Made by a program: the position numbers and the translations under genes
Shown here: positions 1 through 7,606 of the stretch, piece after piece
How positions within the stretch are numbered: position 1 is the stretch's first letter
Layout of the letters: every line of letters begins with the position of its first letter
Assembly: GCF_014673495.1 (NCBI RefSeq)
Contig: NZ_CP051006.1
Span: 3,224,001-3,288,000 of the forward strand
Length of the DNA stretch: 64,000 nucleotides
DNA from: Streptomyces griseofuscus
Lineage (GTDB): Bacteria; Actinomycetota; Actinomycetes; Streptomycetales; Streptomycetaceae
Direction: 5' to 3'
Notes under the pieces: model-generated
Told to the model about the DNA's origin: nothing
The model's input: the letters and a program-made list of their open reading frames with translations, nothing else
The model's database searches: none

Positions 1-37
1 CGACCGTCCGGCGGGTACGACAGAAAGGTACCGCTCG

Positions 38-59
38 ACTTAGTTGTGCGCAACTAAGT
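38..59. promoter_or_regulatory. palindromic operator, probable OhrR box
   Basis: A perfect 9-bp inverted repeat, ACTTAGTTG and CAACTAAGT, is separated by TGCG. It lies about 85 nt upstream of the MarR/OhrR-type gene and overlaps a possible -35 (TTGTGC, 44-49) of a promoter whose -10 could be TCTAAT at 69-74. MarR-family dimers bind such 18-22 bp AT-rich palindromes, so autoregulation is the natural inference. An ohr gene divergent from it would lie off the left edge and cannot be checked here. Confidence 0.7.
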
Positions 60-143
60 TGTGCACGATCTAATCGCGGCCGCCAAGCCGCTGCTAAAAT
101 CGGACTTTTCACGCACTCGCATCAAAGAGGGAGGGTCGCAGTC

Positions 144-638
144 ATGGACCAGGCCGCGCATCCCGAGCCGGAAGCCCCCGCACCGGGCTCACTCCTGCTC
201 CAGGACCAGCTGTGCTTCGCCCTGTACGCGGCCTCGCGCGCGGTCACCGCGTGCTACCGGCCGCTGCTGGACGAGCTGGGCCTGACCTATCCGCAGTACC
301 TGGTGATGCTGGCCCTCTGGGAGCAAGACGGACTTTCCGTGCGCGAGCTGGGCGGCGCGCTCCAGCTGGAGTCCAGCACGCTCTCCCCGCTCCTCAAGCG
401 CCTGGAGGCGGCCGGTCTCGTCCGGCGCGAGCGCCGCCCCGACGACGAGCGCTCCGTCACCGTCCGGCTCACCGGATCCGGCACCGCCCTGCGCGAGCGG
501 GCCCGCGCGGTCCCCCCGGTCATCGGCGACGCCATGGGCCTCACCCCCGAACAGGACGCCACGGCCAAGCAACTGCTCCGGCTGCTCACGACGAACGTGG
601 CCACCGAACAACCGGCCGACGCCGGCCGACACGGATGA
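144..638 (+). CDS. ohrR: MarR-family organic-hydroperoxide regulator (OhrR-like)
   Basis: A 164-residue winged-helix repressor. The stretch LCFALYAASRAVTACYRPLL near residues 28-47 matches the OhrR N-terminal helix, in which the single reactive cysteine sits in LCFALY. The HTH region LESSTLSPLLKRLEAAGLV and the wing RRERRPDDERSV follow. OhrR senses organic peroxides by oxidation of that cysteine and represses the peroxiredoxin Ohr. The ATG has GGGAGGG about 9 nt upstream. The palindrome at 38-59 is the likely operator. Assignment to OhrR rather than another MarR rests on the cysteine context; no ohr gene is visible in the window. Confidence 0.85.
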   Translation: MDQAAHPEPEAPAPGSLLLQDQLCFALYAASRAVTACYRPLLDELGLTYPQYLVMLALWEQDGLSVRELGGALQLESSTLSPLLKRLEAAGLVRRERRPDDERSVTVRLTGSGTALRERARAVPPVIGDAMGLTPEQDATAKQLLRLLTTNVATEQPADAGRHG

Positions 639-680
639 AGCCCGCGGCCCTGAACAACTCGGTTCAGGGCCGCGGGCTTC
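637..680. terminator. bidirectional terminator hairpin
   Basis: A perfect 19-bp stem (arms 637-655 and 662-680, core CCCGCGGCCCTGAAC) with a 6-nt loop lies between the convergent ohrR-like gene and moeZ. The left arm starts inside the ohrR stop codon. It can serve both strands. Confidence 0.85.
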
Positions 681-700
681 TCGACGCGGGAGGGCGCCGG

Positions 701-1879
701 TCAGTAGACCGGCTTGTGCGGCTCGATCTGGTTGACCCAGCCGATGACACCGCCGCCTACATGGACGGCGTCGGAGAAGCCCGCGGACTTCAGGACCGCG
801 AGGACTTCCGCACTGCGGACACCCGTCTTGCAGTGCAAGACGATCCGCTTGTCCTGGGGCAGCGACTCCAGGGCGGTGCCCATGAGGAACTCGTTCTTCG
901 GGATCAGCGTGGCGCCCGGGATCGAGACGATCTCGTACTCGTTCGGCTCGCGGACGTCGATGATCTCGATGCTCTCGCCGTCGTCGATCCACTCCTTGAG
1001 CTGCTTGGGAGTGATCGTCGAACCGGCGGCCGCCTCCTGGGCCTCCTCGGAGACGACGCCACAGAAGGCCTCGTAATCGATGAGCTCGGTGACGGTCGGG
1101 TTATCGCCGCAGACCGCGCAGTTCGGGTCCTTGCGGATCTTGACCTGGCGGTACTGCATCTCCAGGGCGTCGTAGATCATCAGACGGCCGACCAGCGGGT
1201 CGCCGATGCCCGCGAGGAGCTTGATGGCCTCGTTGACCTGGATGGACCCGATCGACGCGCACAGCACGCCGAGCACGCCGCCCTCGGCGCAGGAGGGAAC
1301 CATGCCCGGGGGCGGGGGCTCCGGGTAGAGGCAGCGGTAGCAGGGGCCGTGCTCTGACCAGAAGACCGAGGCCTGGCCGTCGAAGCGGTAGATCGAACCC
1401 CAGATGTACGGCTTGTTCAGCAGCACACAGGCGTCGTTGACCAGGTATCGGGTGGCGAAGTTGTCCGTGCCGTCCACGATCAGGTCGTACTGGCTGAAGA
1501 TGTCCATCACGTTCTCGGCTTCGAGCCGTTCCTCGTGAAGGACCACGTTCACATAAGGGTTGATGCCCTTGACGGTGTCGCGCGCGGACTCGGCCTTGGA
1601 GCGGCCGATGTCGGACTGGCTGTGGATGATCTGGCGCTGGAGGTTCGACTCGTCGACCTCGTCGAACTCCACGATGCCGAGCGTGCCGACGCCCGCCGCG
1701 GCCAGGTACATCAGCGCGGGTGAGCCCAGGCCGCCGGCGCCCACGCACAGCACCTTGGCGTTCTTCAGCCGCTTCTGCCCGTCCATGCCCACATCGGGGA
1801 TGATCAGGTGGCGGGAGTACCTGCGGACCTCGTCTACGGTGAGCTCGGAAGCCGGCTCGACCAGGGGTGGCAGCGACAC
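701..1879 (-). CDS. moeZ: adenylyltransferase/sulfurtransferase MoeZ
   Basis: A 392-residue fusion of a ThiF/MoeB-type E1-like adenylyltransferase and a C-terminal rhodanese. Visible are the nucleotide-binding loop VGAGGLGS (about 46-53), zinc-ligand pairs CYRC (170/173) and CAVC (244/247), SCAEGG (Cys187 region) and the rhodanese loop CKTGVRS (Cys about 350). MoeZ activates the C-terminal glycine of small sulfur-carrier proteins (MoaD, ThiS or CysO-like) and loads sulfur on them for molybdopterin, thiamine or cysteine synthesis. The GTG start is preceded by GGAGTCCCC. It is last in the minus-strand run after the polysaccharide genes but has its own 63-nt upstream gap. Confidence 0.95.
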   Translation of the reverse strand: MSLPPLVEPASELTVDEVRRYSRHLIIPDVGMDGQKRLKNAKVLCVGAGGLGSPALMYLAAAGVGTLGIVEFDEVDESNLQRQIIHSQSDIGRSKAESARDTVKGINPYVNVVLHEERLEAENVMDIFSQYDLIVDGTDNFATRYLVNDACVLLNKPYIWGSIYRFDGQASVFWSEHGPCYRCLYPEPPPPGMVPSCAEGGVLGVLCASIGSIQVNEAIKLLAGIGDPLVGRLMIYDALEMQYRQVKIRKDPNCAVCGDNPTVTELIDYEAFCGVVSEEAQEAAAGSTITPKQLKEWIDDGESIEIIDVREPNEYEIVSIPGATLIPKNEFLMGTALESLPQDKRIVLHCKTGVRSAEVLAVLKSAGFSDAVHVGGGVIGWVNQIEPHKPVY

Positions 1880-1942
1880 GGGGACTCCGTTGGTCGGTCA
1901 ATCACTACGTTTGTTCTTGTGGTAACACTGCCACGCCCTTCT

Positions 1943-2788
1943 TCATTCCGAGACACCTGTTCCGAGGCGCGAGACGATTTCGTCCCAGTAGCCGGGCATC
2001 GCCTCCCAGGGGTCCCCGGAACCGCGGCCTCCGGTCCGGTCCGTGAAGTAGATCGTGGCCGCGCCCTGCCAGCGCGCGATGCGCAGCGCCTCCTCCAGAT
2101 GCCCGCGCGGCACACCGTGCACGAAGTGGCAGAACCGCTCGGGCGGATGGTCGGCCGTCCACTCCGCGACCTGCGACCAGCGGTAGTCGGACCAGGAGCC
2201 CGAGAAGGTCACCAGCTGGTCGGCGTGCTCCGCGTAGCCCGGGTGCGGGTGGGTGCCGTGGCCCAGGACGAGATGGGCGGTGTCGGTGATCGCCCGCAGG
2301 TCCGCGAGGACCCGGCGGACCCCGTCGAGTTCGCCGCGGCCGATGGGGCAGCGGTCGAGGAGGAAGCCGTCGACCCGGTACCAGTCGAGGTAGCGGTGGG
2401 CGCCGCGGAGCAGGTCGGCGCGGGCGCGGACGCCCTGTGCGAGGTCGAGGCGGCCGAGGACCCGCACCCCGGCGTGGTGCAGCGGGTCAGCCGCCGCCAG
2501 GCAGTGCGGGTCGGGCCTTGCGCCGGGGCCGCCGGCCACATCGAGCGCCACCCAGTCCAGCGGGGTGCCGGGGCGGGCGAGGGTGGCCCACTGGGCGGGG
2601 GCGACGAGGGGGTGGGCGAAGCCGGGGACGCCGAGGGCGGTGCGTACGGCGATGCCGTTGGCGCTCCCGCTCGCTCCGGCGGCGCCCCCGATGCCGGTCG
2701 TTCCGGTCGCGCCCCTGACAGGGTCGCTCGCTCCGGCGGCGCCCCCGATGGTGCCGGATGCGCCGGTGGTGCTGGTCAGATGCGGCAC
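1943..2788 (-). CDS. spherulation-specific family 4 (spherulin-4) protein
   Basis: A 281-residue TIM-barrel-type protein resembling spherulin-4 (GH135-like). Family-like features are ALDVAGGPGARPDPH, YLDWYRVDGFLLDR with its core aspartate, LVLGHGTHPHPGY and LVTFSGSWSDYRW. Characterised fungal relatives (Sph3) cleave alpha-1,4-linked N-acetylgalactosamine polymers. The usual acidic residue after FLD is replaced by arginine here (LLDR). The GTG start at 2788 overlaps the end of the epimerase gene by 13 nt. The first ~50 residues are a Gly/Ala/Ser/Thr repeat with no clear signal peptide, so export is uncertain. The chemistry is inferred from the family and from the PelF-like gene in the same operon. 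Confidence 0.75.
   Translation of the reverse strand: MPHLTSTTGASGTIGGAAGASDPVRGATGTTGIGGAAGASGSANGIAVRTALGVPGFAHPLVAPAQWATLARPGTPLDWVALDVAGGPGARPDPHCLAAADPLHHAGVRVLGRLDLAQGVRARADLLRGAHRYLDWYRVDGFLLDRCPIGRGELDGVRRVLADLRAITDTAHLVLGHGTHPHPGYAEHADQLVTFSGSWSDYRWSQVAEWTADHPPERFCHFVHGVPRGHLEEALRIARWQGAATIYFTDRTGGRGSGDPWEAMPGYWDEIVSRLGTGVSE
2671..2750. repeat. two-copy 23-bp repeat inside the spherulin-4 gene
   Basis: The sequence tcgctccggcggcgcccccg plus atg occurs at 2671-2693 and 2728-2750, exactly 57 bp (19 codons) apart. It encodes the repeated GGAAGAS motif of the low-complexity N-terminus. Slippage or unequal exchange could change its length. Confidence 0.8.
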
Positions 2789-3735
2789 GCCGCCTCCATC
2801 CAGATGTCGGCCAGGGACTCTTCGAGGTTGATGCGCGGCCGCCAGCCGAGCCGGTCGCGCGCGGTGCGTACATCGGCCTGCTGCCAGCTGCCGCAGCCGT
2901 CCGGGTAGGGGAAGGCGGCCGGGGACGTGTGCTCCGTCTCGGGCCGGGGGTGGCCGATGCCGCCGCGCAACGCGCCGGGCGGGGCGTCGAGTTCGTGCAG
3001 CGCGCCGCCGTATCCGGCCACGCGGGCGAGGGTCCCGGCGGCGTCCCGCAGCCGTACGGCACGGCCCGAACCGATGTTGATCACGCCCTGTGCGGCGGAG
3101 AGCGAGGCGGCGTGCACGGCGCGGGCGACATCGCGTACGTCCACGAAGTCGCGCTGCACACCGAGTCCGGCGAGCTTCAGCTCTCCGTCGCCCGACTGCA
3201 TCGCGCGGCGCATCGCCTCGGCGAGCCGGCCGAGCGGGGAGCCGGCCGGGGTGCCGGGTCCGCAGGGCGAGAAGACGCGCAGCACCACGGCGTCCAGGCC
3301 GGAGCCGAGGACGAGTTCGGTGGCGGCGAGCTTGCTGACGCCGTAGGGGCCGCCGGGGCGCGGTACGGCGTCCTCGGCCGTGGACGAGCCGGGCTGGCTG
3401 GGCCCGTACTCCGCGCCGCAGCCGATCTGCACCAGCCGCGCGCCGCAGCCGCTGCGCCGCAGCGCCTCGCACACGGTGGCCACGGCGACGGTGTTGTGCC
3501 GGGTCAGCTCCCGGGCGCCGCCGCGGGTGGCACCGGCGCAGTTGATGACGACCCCGGGGTGCACCGCCCCCAGGAACCGGGTGAGCGCGCCGGGGCTGCC
3601 GGTTGCGAGGTCGAACCGGACGTCCGCGTCGTCGCCCCGGCCGAGCGCGGTGAGCTGTACGGCGGGGTCGGCGAGCAGCCGCTCGGCGACGAACCGGCCG
3701 AGGTAACCATTGGCGCCGATCAGCAGGACCCTCAT
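2776..3735 (-). CDS. NAD-dependent epimerase/dehydratase (UDP-sugar 4-epimerase-like)
   Basis: A 319-residue extended short-chain dehydrogenase. The Rossmann motif GANGYLG is at residues 8-14, and YGVSKLAATELV carries the catalytic YxxxK about residues 130-134. Such enzymes invert C4 of UDP-glucose or UDP-GlcNAc, or modify nucleotide sugars. In a PelF-containing operon a role supplying UDP-GalNAc is plausible, like PelX in some pseudomonads, but substrate cannot be read from sequence. ATG at 3735 overlaps the stop of a tiny upstream ORF (3732-3788), and its 3' end overlaps the spherulin-4 start, so the genes appear translationally coupled. Confidence 0.85.
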   Translation of the reverse strand: MRVLLIGANGYLGRFVAERLLADPAVQLTALGRGDDADVRFDLATGSPGALTRFLGAVHPGVVINCAGATRGGARELTRHNTVAVATVCEALRRSGCGARLVQIGCGAEYGPSQPGSSTAEDAVPRPGGPYGVSKLAATELVLGSGLDAVVLRVFSPCGPGTPAGSPLGRLAEAMRRAMQSGDGELKLAGLGVQRDFVDVRDVARAVHAASLSAAQGVINIGSGRAVRLRDAAGTLARVAGYGGALHELDAPPGALRGGIGHPRPETEHTSPAAFPYPDGCGSWQQADVRTARDRLGWRPRINLEESLADIWMEAACRI

Positions 3736-3788
3736 CGGACGGCTCCCTGGGCGAGGGCTGCGGGGGCTCCCTGGTGGGAGGTGGACAT
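3732..3788 (-). CDS. possible 18-codon coupling ORF upstream of the epimerase
   Basis: A short ORF (MSTSHQGAPAALAQGAVR) starts with ATG preceded by GAAGGAGACC, the best Shine-Dalgarno sequence in this intergenic stretch, and stops in a TGATG-type overlap (3732-3735) with the epimerase ATG. Its product has no recognisable domain. It may deliver ribosomes to the epimerase start, which has a weaker site of its own (AGGGAG). It could also be fortuitous. Confidence 0.35.
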   Translation of the reverse strand: MSTSHQGAPAALAQGAVR

Positions 3789-3847
3789 CTGGAGGTCTCC
3801 TTCAACGGGGTGGTGCTGTTGGTTCAGGGGGCGGCGCGAGCCGACGC

Positions 3848-5746
3848 TCACTCGGGTGCTCCGGTGGGCGCGTGGGCGGAGGCCCGGGTGAGGGTGCGGC
3901 CGGCGTGCAGCAGCAGGGCCAGGGCGGCGGTGCCGCAGGCGAGAGCCGGTACGGCGGGCTCGCCCAGGGTGTCCGTGAGGGTCCGGACGGGCAGCGCGAG
4001 CAGATGGCAGTGGGGCAGCCGCCCGGCGAGCGGCAGCGCGAGGGCCACCGCCTCGGTGACCGCGGCGGCGCCGAGGACCAGGGCGGGGGCGCGCCGGTGC
4101 CGGTGCGCGATGAGCAGGCGGGCGAGCAGGAGCAGGGCGCCGAGGGTGAGCGCCTGCGGGAGGGCCGCGGGTTCGCCGAGGACCCTTCCGCACACCAGGA
4201 GGAGCGCGGCGAGCGCGCCGAGGAACAGGGCGAAGGTGCCGAGCAGCAGGGGGCGCGCGGCGGCCGTGAAGTCTTCGAGTCCCCGGCTGCCGGCGAGTCT
4301 GCGCCGGGCGCCCGCGGCGAGGAGGTGCGCGCACCAGGCCGCCGGCGCGAGGGCCAGGGTGAGGGCCAGCGCGGGCGCGGTGGCGGTGGGCCATTCGCCG
4401 CCGGGTGCGCCGTCGGGCAGCGTGTCGGGGCCGCCGGTGAGCACGTCGTGCAGCAGGCCGTCGCCGAACAGCGCGTATCCGAGCAGCCAGAGGGTCCATG
4501 CGAGGAGGGAGCCCTGCCAGGGGCGGGGACGGCGGGGTCCGGTGCGTACGGCCAGGGGGCCGGTGCGCAGCGCCGCGCGGGTCGCGAGGGCTATGACGAC
4601 GATCCCGGCCGCGGCGACGAGCAGCCGCGGCTGGCCGTGGGTGGCCCGCGTCCCGGCCGCGGTGGCCGCAGCGGCGATCCCGGGCAGCAGGCTCGACAGC
4701 GCCCACGCCGCCCTGATCCGGGGCACGGGCAGGGCCGGCTTCGGCTCCGCACGGGACTCCCCGGTCCGTGGCACACGCGCGTACAGCTCCTCGGCCAGCG
4801 AGAAGACGTCCCGGTGCCGAAACCGCGCCGCCGTCCGATCGGTGATCCCCTGCGCCTCCAGCCCGGCCGCGATCTCCAGGGCGTCGACGGCCTGCTCACA
4901 CAGGTCACGGTGCCGGTGGAGCAACGCCTTGACGGGGTCACCGGAGGGACGGCGGGGGGCGGCTCTGCGATCGGGGACGGGCATCGGGGCCGGTGGCCGA
5001 CTCGCGGGCGCGGGCGCCTCGTTGACAGGGGGCACGGATGTACGAGGCCCACTGGCACGCGACTTGGAGAGAACCACCCCGGAACCGGAGGGCCCGGGCA
5101 CGGAGCGGGAGCCGATCGAGACGTCCGGCCAGCTCAAGGGGGCCTCACCCGCGCGCGGGGAGGCGTTGACAGAACTCGACAGGTTGGCAGGTGAGTTGGC
5201 GGGGAGCACTCCGGCACCAGGAACGGAGGACATGCCCTCCGAGGCGTCCGGTCGGCTCCCGGACGCCGCGCCCGAACTCGGCTCAGCAGCAGGCGAATGC
5301 ACGGGCGCCGAGGCCACCGAAGTGTGCGGCCAACTCGCGACGGCGACGCCCGCGCACAGACCCCCATCCGGGGAGTCTGCGGCCGAACCCGGCTCGTCAG
5401 CGAGGACGTTGACGGAGAGCGCCCCAGGGTCGGGCACGGCAGGCAAGCCCTCCGAGGCACCCGGCCAACTCACGGAAGCCTCGCCGCCATGCGGCCCCTC
5501 GACGGAGACGGCCCGACTCGCCCCGCCCCCAGCACCAACCCCGGTCGAGGTCCACTCTCCCGCCTCCGGCCCGGAACCCGCCCCTGTCGAAGTCCACTCA
5601 CCCGGCCCCGAACCCGTCCTGGTCGAGGCCCACTCTCCTGGGCCCGGTCCCGACCCGGTCGACGGCCTCTCCCCCGGTCCCGAAGCCGGCCCCGTCCCCG
5701 TCCCCCACGGCACCCCGCCACTCGGCATTCTCGGTGTGTCGCTCAT
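3848..5746 (-). CDS. large membrane protein of the Pel-like locus
   Basis: A 632-residue protein with ATG at 5746 overlapping the stop of the glycosyltransferase gene (ATGA). Residues 1 to about 270 are Pro/Gly/Ser/Thr-rich with repeats of GPGEWxSTxxGSG. A short conserved-looking soluble segment follows (HRHRDLCEQAVDALEIAAGL ... HRDVFSLAEELYARVPR), then about eight hydrophobic helices to the end. It has neither the size of helical core nor the 12+ helices expected of PelG (MATE-like), so I do not call it PelG. By position it probably works with the glycosyltransferase in polymer assembly or export. Function unknown. Confidence 0.7.
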   Translation of the reverse strand: MSDTPRMPSGGVPWGTGTGPASGPGERPSTGSGPGPGEWASTRTGSGPGEWTSTGAGSGPEAGEWTSTGVGAGGGASRAVSVEGPHGGEASVSWPGASEGLPAVPDPGALSVNVLADEPGSAADSPDGGLCAGVAVASWPHTSVASAPVHSPAAEPSSGAASGSRPDASEGMSSVPGAGVLPANSPANLSSSVNASPRAGEAPLSWPDVSIGSRSVPGPSGSGVVLSKSRASGPRTSVPPVNEAPAPASRPPAPMPVPDRRAAPRRPSGDPVKALLHRHRDLCEQAVDALEIAAGLEAQGITDRTAARFRHRDVFSLAEELYARVPRTGESRAEPKPALPVPRIRAAWALSSLLPGIAAAATAAGTRATHGQPRLLVAAAGIVVIALATRAALRTGPLAVRTGPRRPRPWQGSLLAWTLWLLGYALFGDGLLHDVLTGGPDTLPDGAPGGEWPTATAPALALTLALAPAAWCAHLLAAGARRRLAGSRGLEDFTAAARPLLLGTFALFLGALAALLLVCGRVLGEPAALPQALTLGALLLLARLLIAHRHRRAPALVLGAAAVTEAVALALPLAGRLPHCHLLALPVRTLTDTLGEPAVPALACGTAALALLLHAGRTLTRASAHAPTGAPE

Positions 5747-7386
5747 CGGGCGGGCTCCGTGGTCGGGAGGGCCCAGGTGGGGGTGGCGGGCCAGTGGGCG
5801 GGGACGTGGGATTCGGCGGGGGCGGCGAAGGGCAGCGGTGCGCCGGACGCGTCGAGGAGGTCGCGGCGGACCGGGCAGTGCGAGACGATCTCCAGGTAAA
5901 TGCCGTGAAACGCCGCGACGTTCTGCTCCACGGTGAACAGCTCCAGCGCCCGGGCACGCGCGGCCGCACCGAGCCGCGCACGGCGCTCGGGGTCGCGCAG
6001 CAGCGCCACACACGCATCGGCGAGCGCCCGCGGATTGCGCGGGGGCACGACCAGTCCCGTACCGCCGATCACCTCGACCACCGCGCCCGCGTCCGTCGAC
6101 ACGGTCGCCCGGCCGCAGAACATGGCCTCGATGAGCCCGGTCGGGAACCCCTCCACCACGCTGGAGAGCACGACGACGGCACCGGAGGCGTACACCTCGG
6201 GCAGCGTGGGGGCGTCCGGGCTGCCGATCTCGTCGAAGGAGACCGGGTTGCAGCCGACCGCGTGCGCCCCCTCCGCCTCGTCCGGAAAGAGCTGGGCCGC
6301 GAGCGCCCGGCAGTGCCCGAGGTACGCCGTGCCCTCGGGTCCGTCCGGCGAACCGACGATGCGCAGCCGGGCCCCGGGCTCCTGTCTGCGTACCTGCGCG
6401 AAGGCGTGCAGCAGGGAGACGAGGTCCTTGGCGGGCTCGACGCGCCCGACCCAGACCAAGGTGTCCGGGTCCGCGCGGTCCGGTGCCTCGCCGGCCTCGG
6501 TGAAGCCGTCGGCCGCCATGCCCGGGTACACCGTGCGGATCCTGGCCCGGTCCGCCCCGCACCGCTCCTGCCAGCGGCGGGCGTGCGCGTTGCCCGGGGT
6601 GAGGATCTCGGCGCGCCGGTAGATCTCGGTGGCGAGCCGCCCGTGGAACGCGGCGAGCAGGGCCCGTACCGCGGGCGCCGCCCCGGGCCCTTGGCCCAGG
6701 TAGTGGGCGCGCAGATGGACGCCGTACTCGGTGACCAGCAGCGGCACCCCGCGGAAGTGCCGGGCGAGCAGCCCGGGGAGGGCGGCGGGGCCGCCGGACG
6801 TGGCGTGGCAGAGATCGGCCGCGCCGAGCGCGTCCTCGCCGTACCAGTCGAGGGAGAGGGGGCGCAGGGCGCGTTCGAGGTGACCGGTGACGGTGAGCAG
6901 ATCGGCCACGCGCGCCTCGCGCGCCATGCGCGGCGCACCGGGCGCGCGGCAGGCGCGCTCCAGGGTGCGGACGCCGAGGTCCGAGCGGAGCGCCGCGCCG
7001 AGTCCGCCCTCCTCGCGGGCGAGTTCGGCGAGCCCGTACAGGGCGTTGGCGAAACGGTCCGCCACGGCGCCGGAGGCGCTGCCGTCCGCCGCCGCGCACA
7101 CCGCGCCGGCCAGTTCGCCGTAGTGCTCGGTGAAGCGCCGGCGCGCGCGCCGTCCGTACCCGACCGCCCCGCCGTCGCCCTCGGCCGTCCACAGCGGTGC
7201 CGTACGGACCCGGGTCACCTGGGGCGGCAGCGGGAGCAGGCCCTGTTCCTCCTGGTGCCTGCTGCGGCTGAGCGCGTAGAGGTCGAACTCGTGCTGCCCG
7301 AGCCCGCGCACCAGCCGGTCGCACCAGAGGCCGGCGTCACCGCTCGCATACGGATAGCCGCCTTCTGTCAGCAGTCCCGTGCGCAC
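5743..7386 (-). CDS. pelF: PelF-like GT4 family glycosyltransferase (DUF3492)
   Basis: A 547-residue cytosolic GT4 enzyme. The N-terminus RTGLLTEGGYPYASGDAGLW is the DUF3492/PelF signature. The GT-B donor site is visible as VWVGRVEPAKDLVSLLHAFA, and the nucleotide-sugar motif as LPEVYASGAVVVLSSVVEGFPTGLIEAMFCGRA split by the acidic EGFPTGLIEAM. PelF uses UDP-sugars to build the cationic Pel exopolysaccharide. I chose GTG at 7386 because the longer reading frame (to 7503) runs through the terminator hairpin at 7469-7500 and the family's start matches RTGLLTEGG; AGAAGGAAG lies about 15 nt upstream. First gene of the locus. Confidence 0.82.
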   Translation of the reverse strand: MRTGLLTEGGYPYASGDAGLWCDRLVRGLGQHEFDLYALSRSRHQEEQGLLPLPPQVTRVRTAPLWTAEGDGGAVGYGRRARRRFTEHYGELAGAVCAAADGSASGAVADRFANALYGLAELAREEGGLGAALRSDLGVRTLERACRAPGAPRMAREARVADLLTVTGHLERALRPLSLDWYGEDALGAADLCHATSGGPAALPGLLARHFRGVPLLVTEYGVHLRAHYLGQGPGAAPAVRALLAAFHGRLATEIYRRAEILTPGNAHARRWQERCGADRARIRTVYPGMAADGFTEAGEAPDRADPDTLVWVGRVEPAKDLVSLLHAFAQVRRQEPGARLRIVGSPDGPEGTAYLGHCRALAAQLFPDEAEGAHAVGCNPVSFDEIGSPDAPTLPEVYASGAVVVLSSVVEGFPTGLIEAMFCGRATVSTDAGAVVEVIGGTGLVVPPRNPRALADACVALLRDPERRARLGAAARARALELFTVEQNVAAFHGIYLEIVSHCPVRRDLLDASGAPLPFAAPAESHVPAHWPATPTWALPTTEPAR

Positions 7387-7468
7387 GCGTGCACCCCCGA
7401 TCTTCCTTCTGGTCGGCCGCCGTTGGTCCCGGCGGCTCACAGCGGGACGAACGTAAGCGGACAAGAGG

Positions 7469-7500
7469 GTGGCGCGACGGACGGTTGTCCGTCGCGCCAC
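7469..7500 (-). terminator. terminator after the dipeptide transporter operon
   Basis: A perfect 14-bp inverted repeat (GTGGCGCGACGGAC / GTCCGTCGCGCCAC) with a GGTT loop lies 107 nt after the ATPase stop and 83 nt before the PelF-like start. It insulates the two minus-strand operons. The minus strand reads CCTCTTGTCC after the stem, only weakly U-rich. Confidence 0.8.
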
Positions 7501-7606
7501 CAAAAGGGGTGAACACGCGTAACTTTCTCGTGCGGGCCGCGTTCTGTCGCGCTAGGCGTTCACGCGGGTACGGGGCGTCACGCCGGGCGCACTGTCCCGC
7601 GCCCGG

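Noticed and set aside
3848..5746. Calling the membrane protein PelG
   Set aside because: Only about eight helices and a long disordered N-terminus, against 12 or more helices in PelG; no PelG motif recognised.
3848..7324. A single 1158-codon open frame on the minus strand
   Set aside because: Only its 3' half (from ATG at 5746) reads as protein; the 5' half is an Arg/Gly/Pro-rich shadow of the PelF-like gene in another frame.
7387..7503. N-terminal extension of the PelF-like protein
   Set aside because: The extension runs through a perfect 14-bp terminator hairpin and is purely Arg/Thr/Ala-rich; the family start matches the GTG at 7386.
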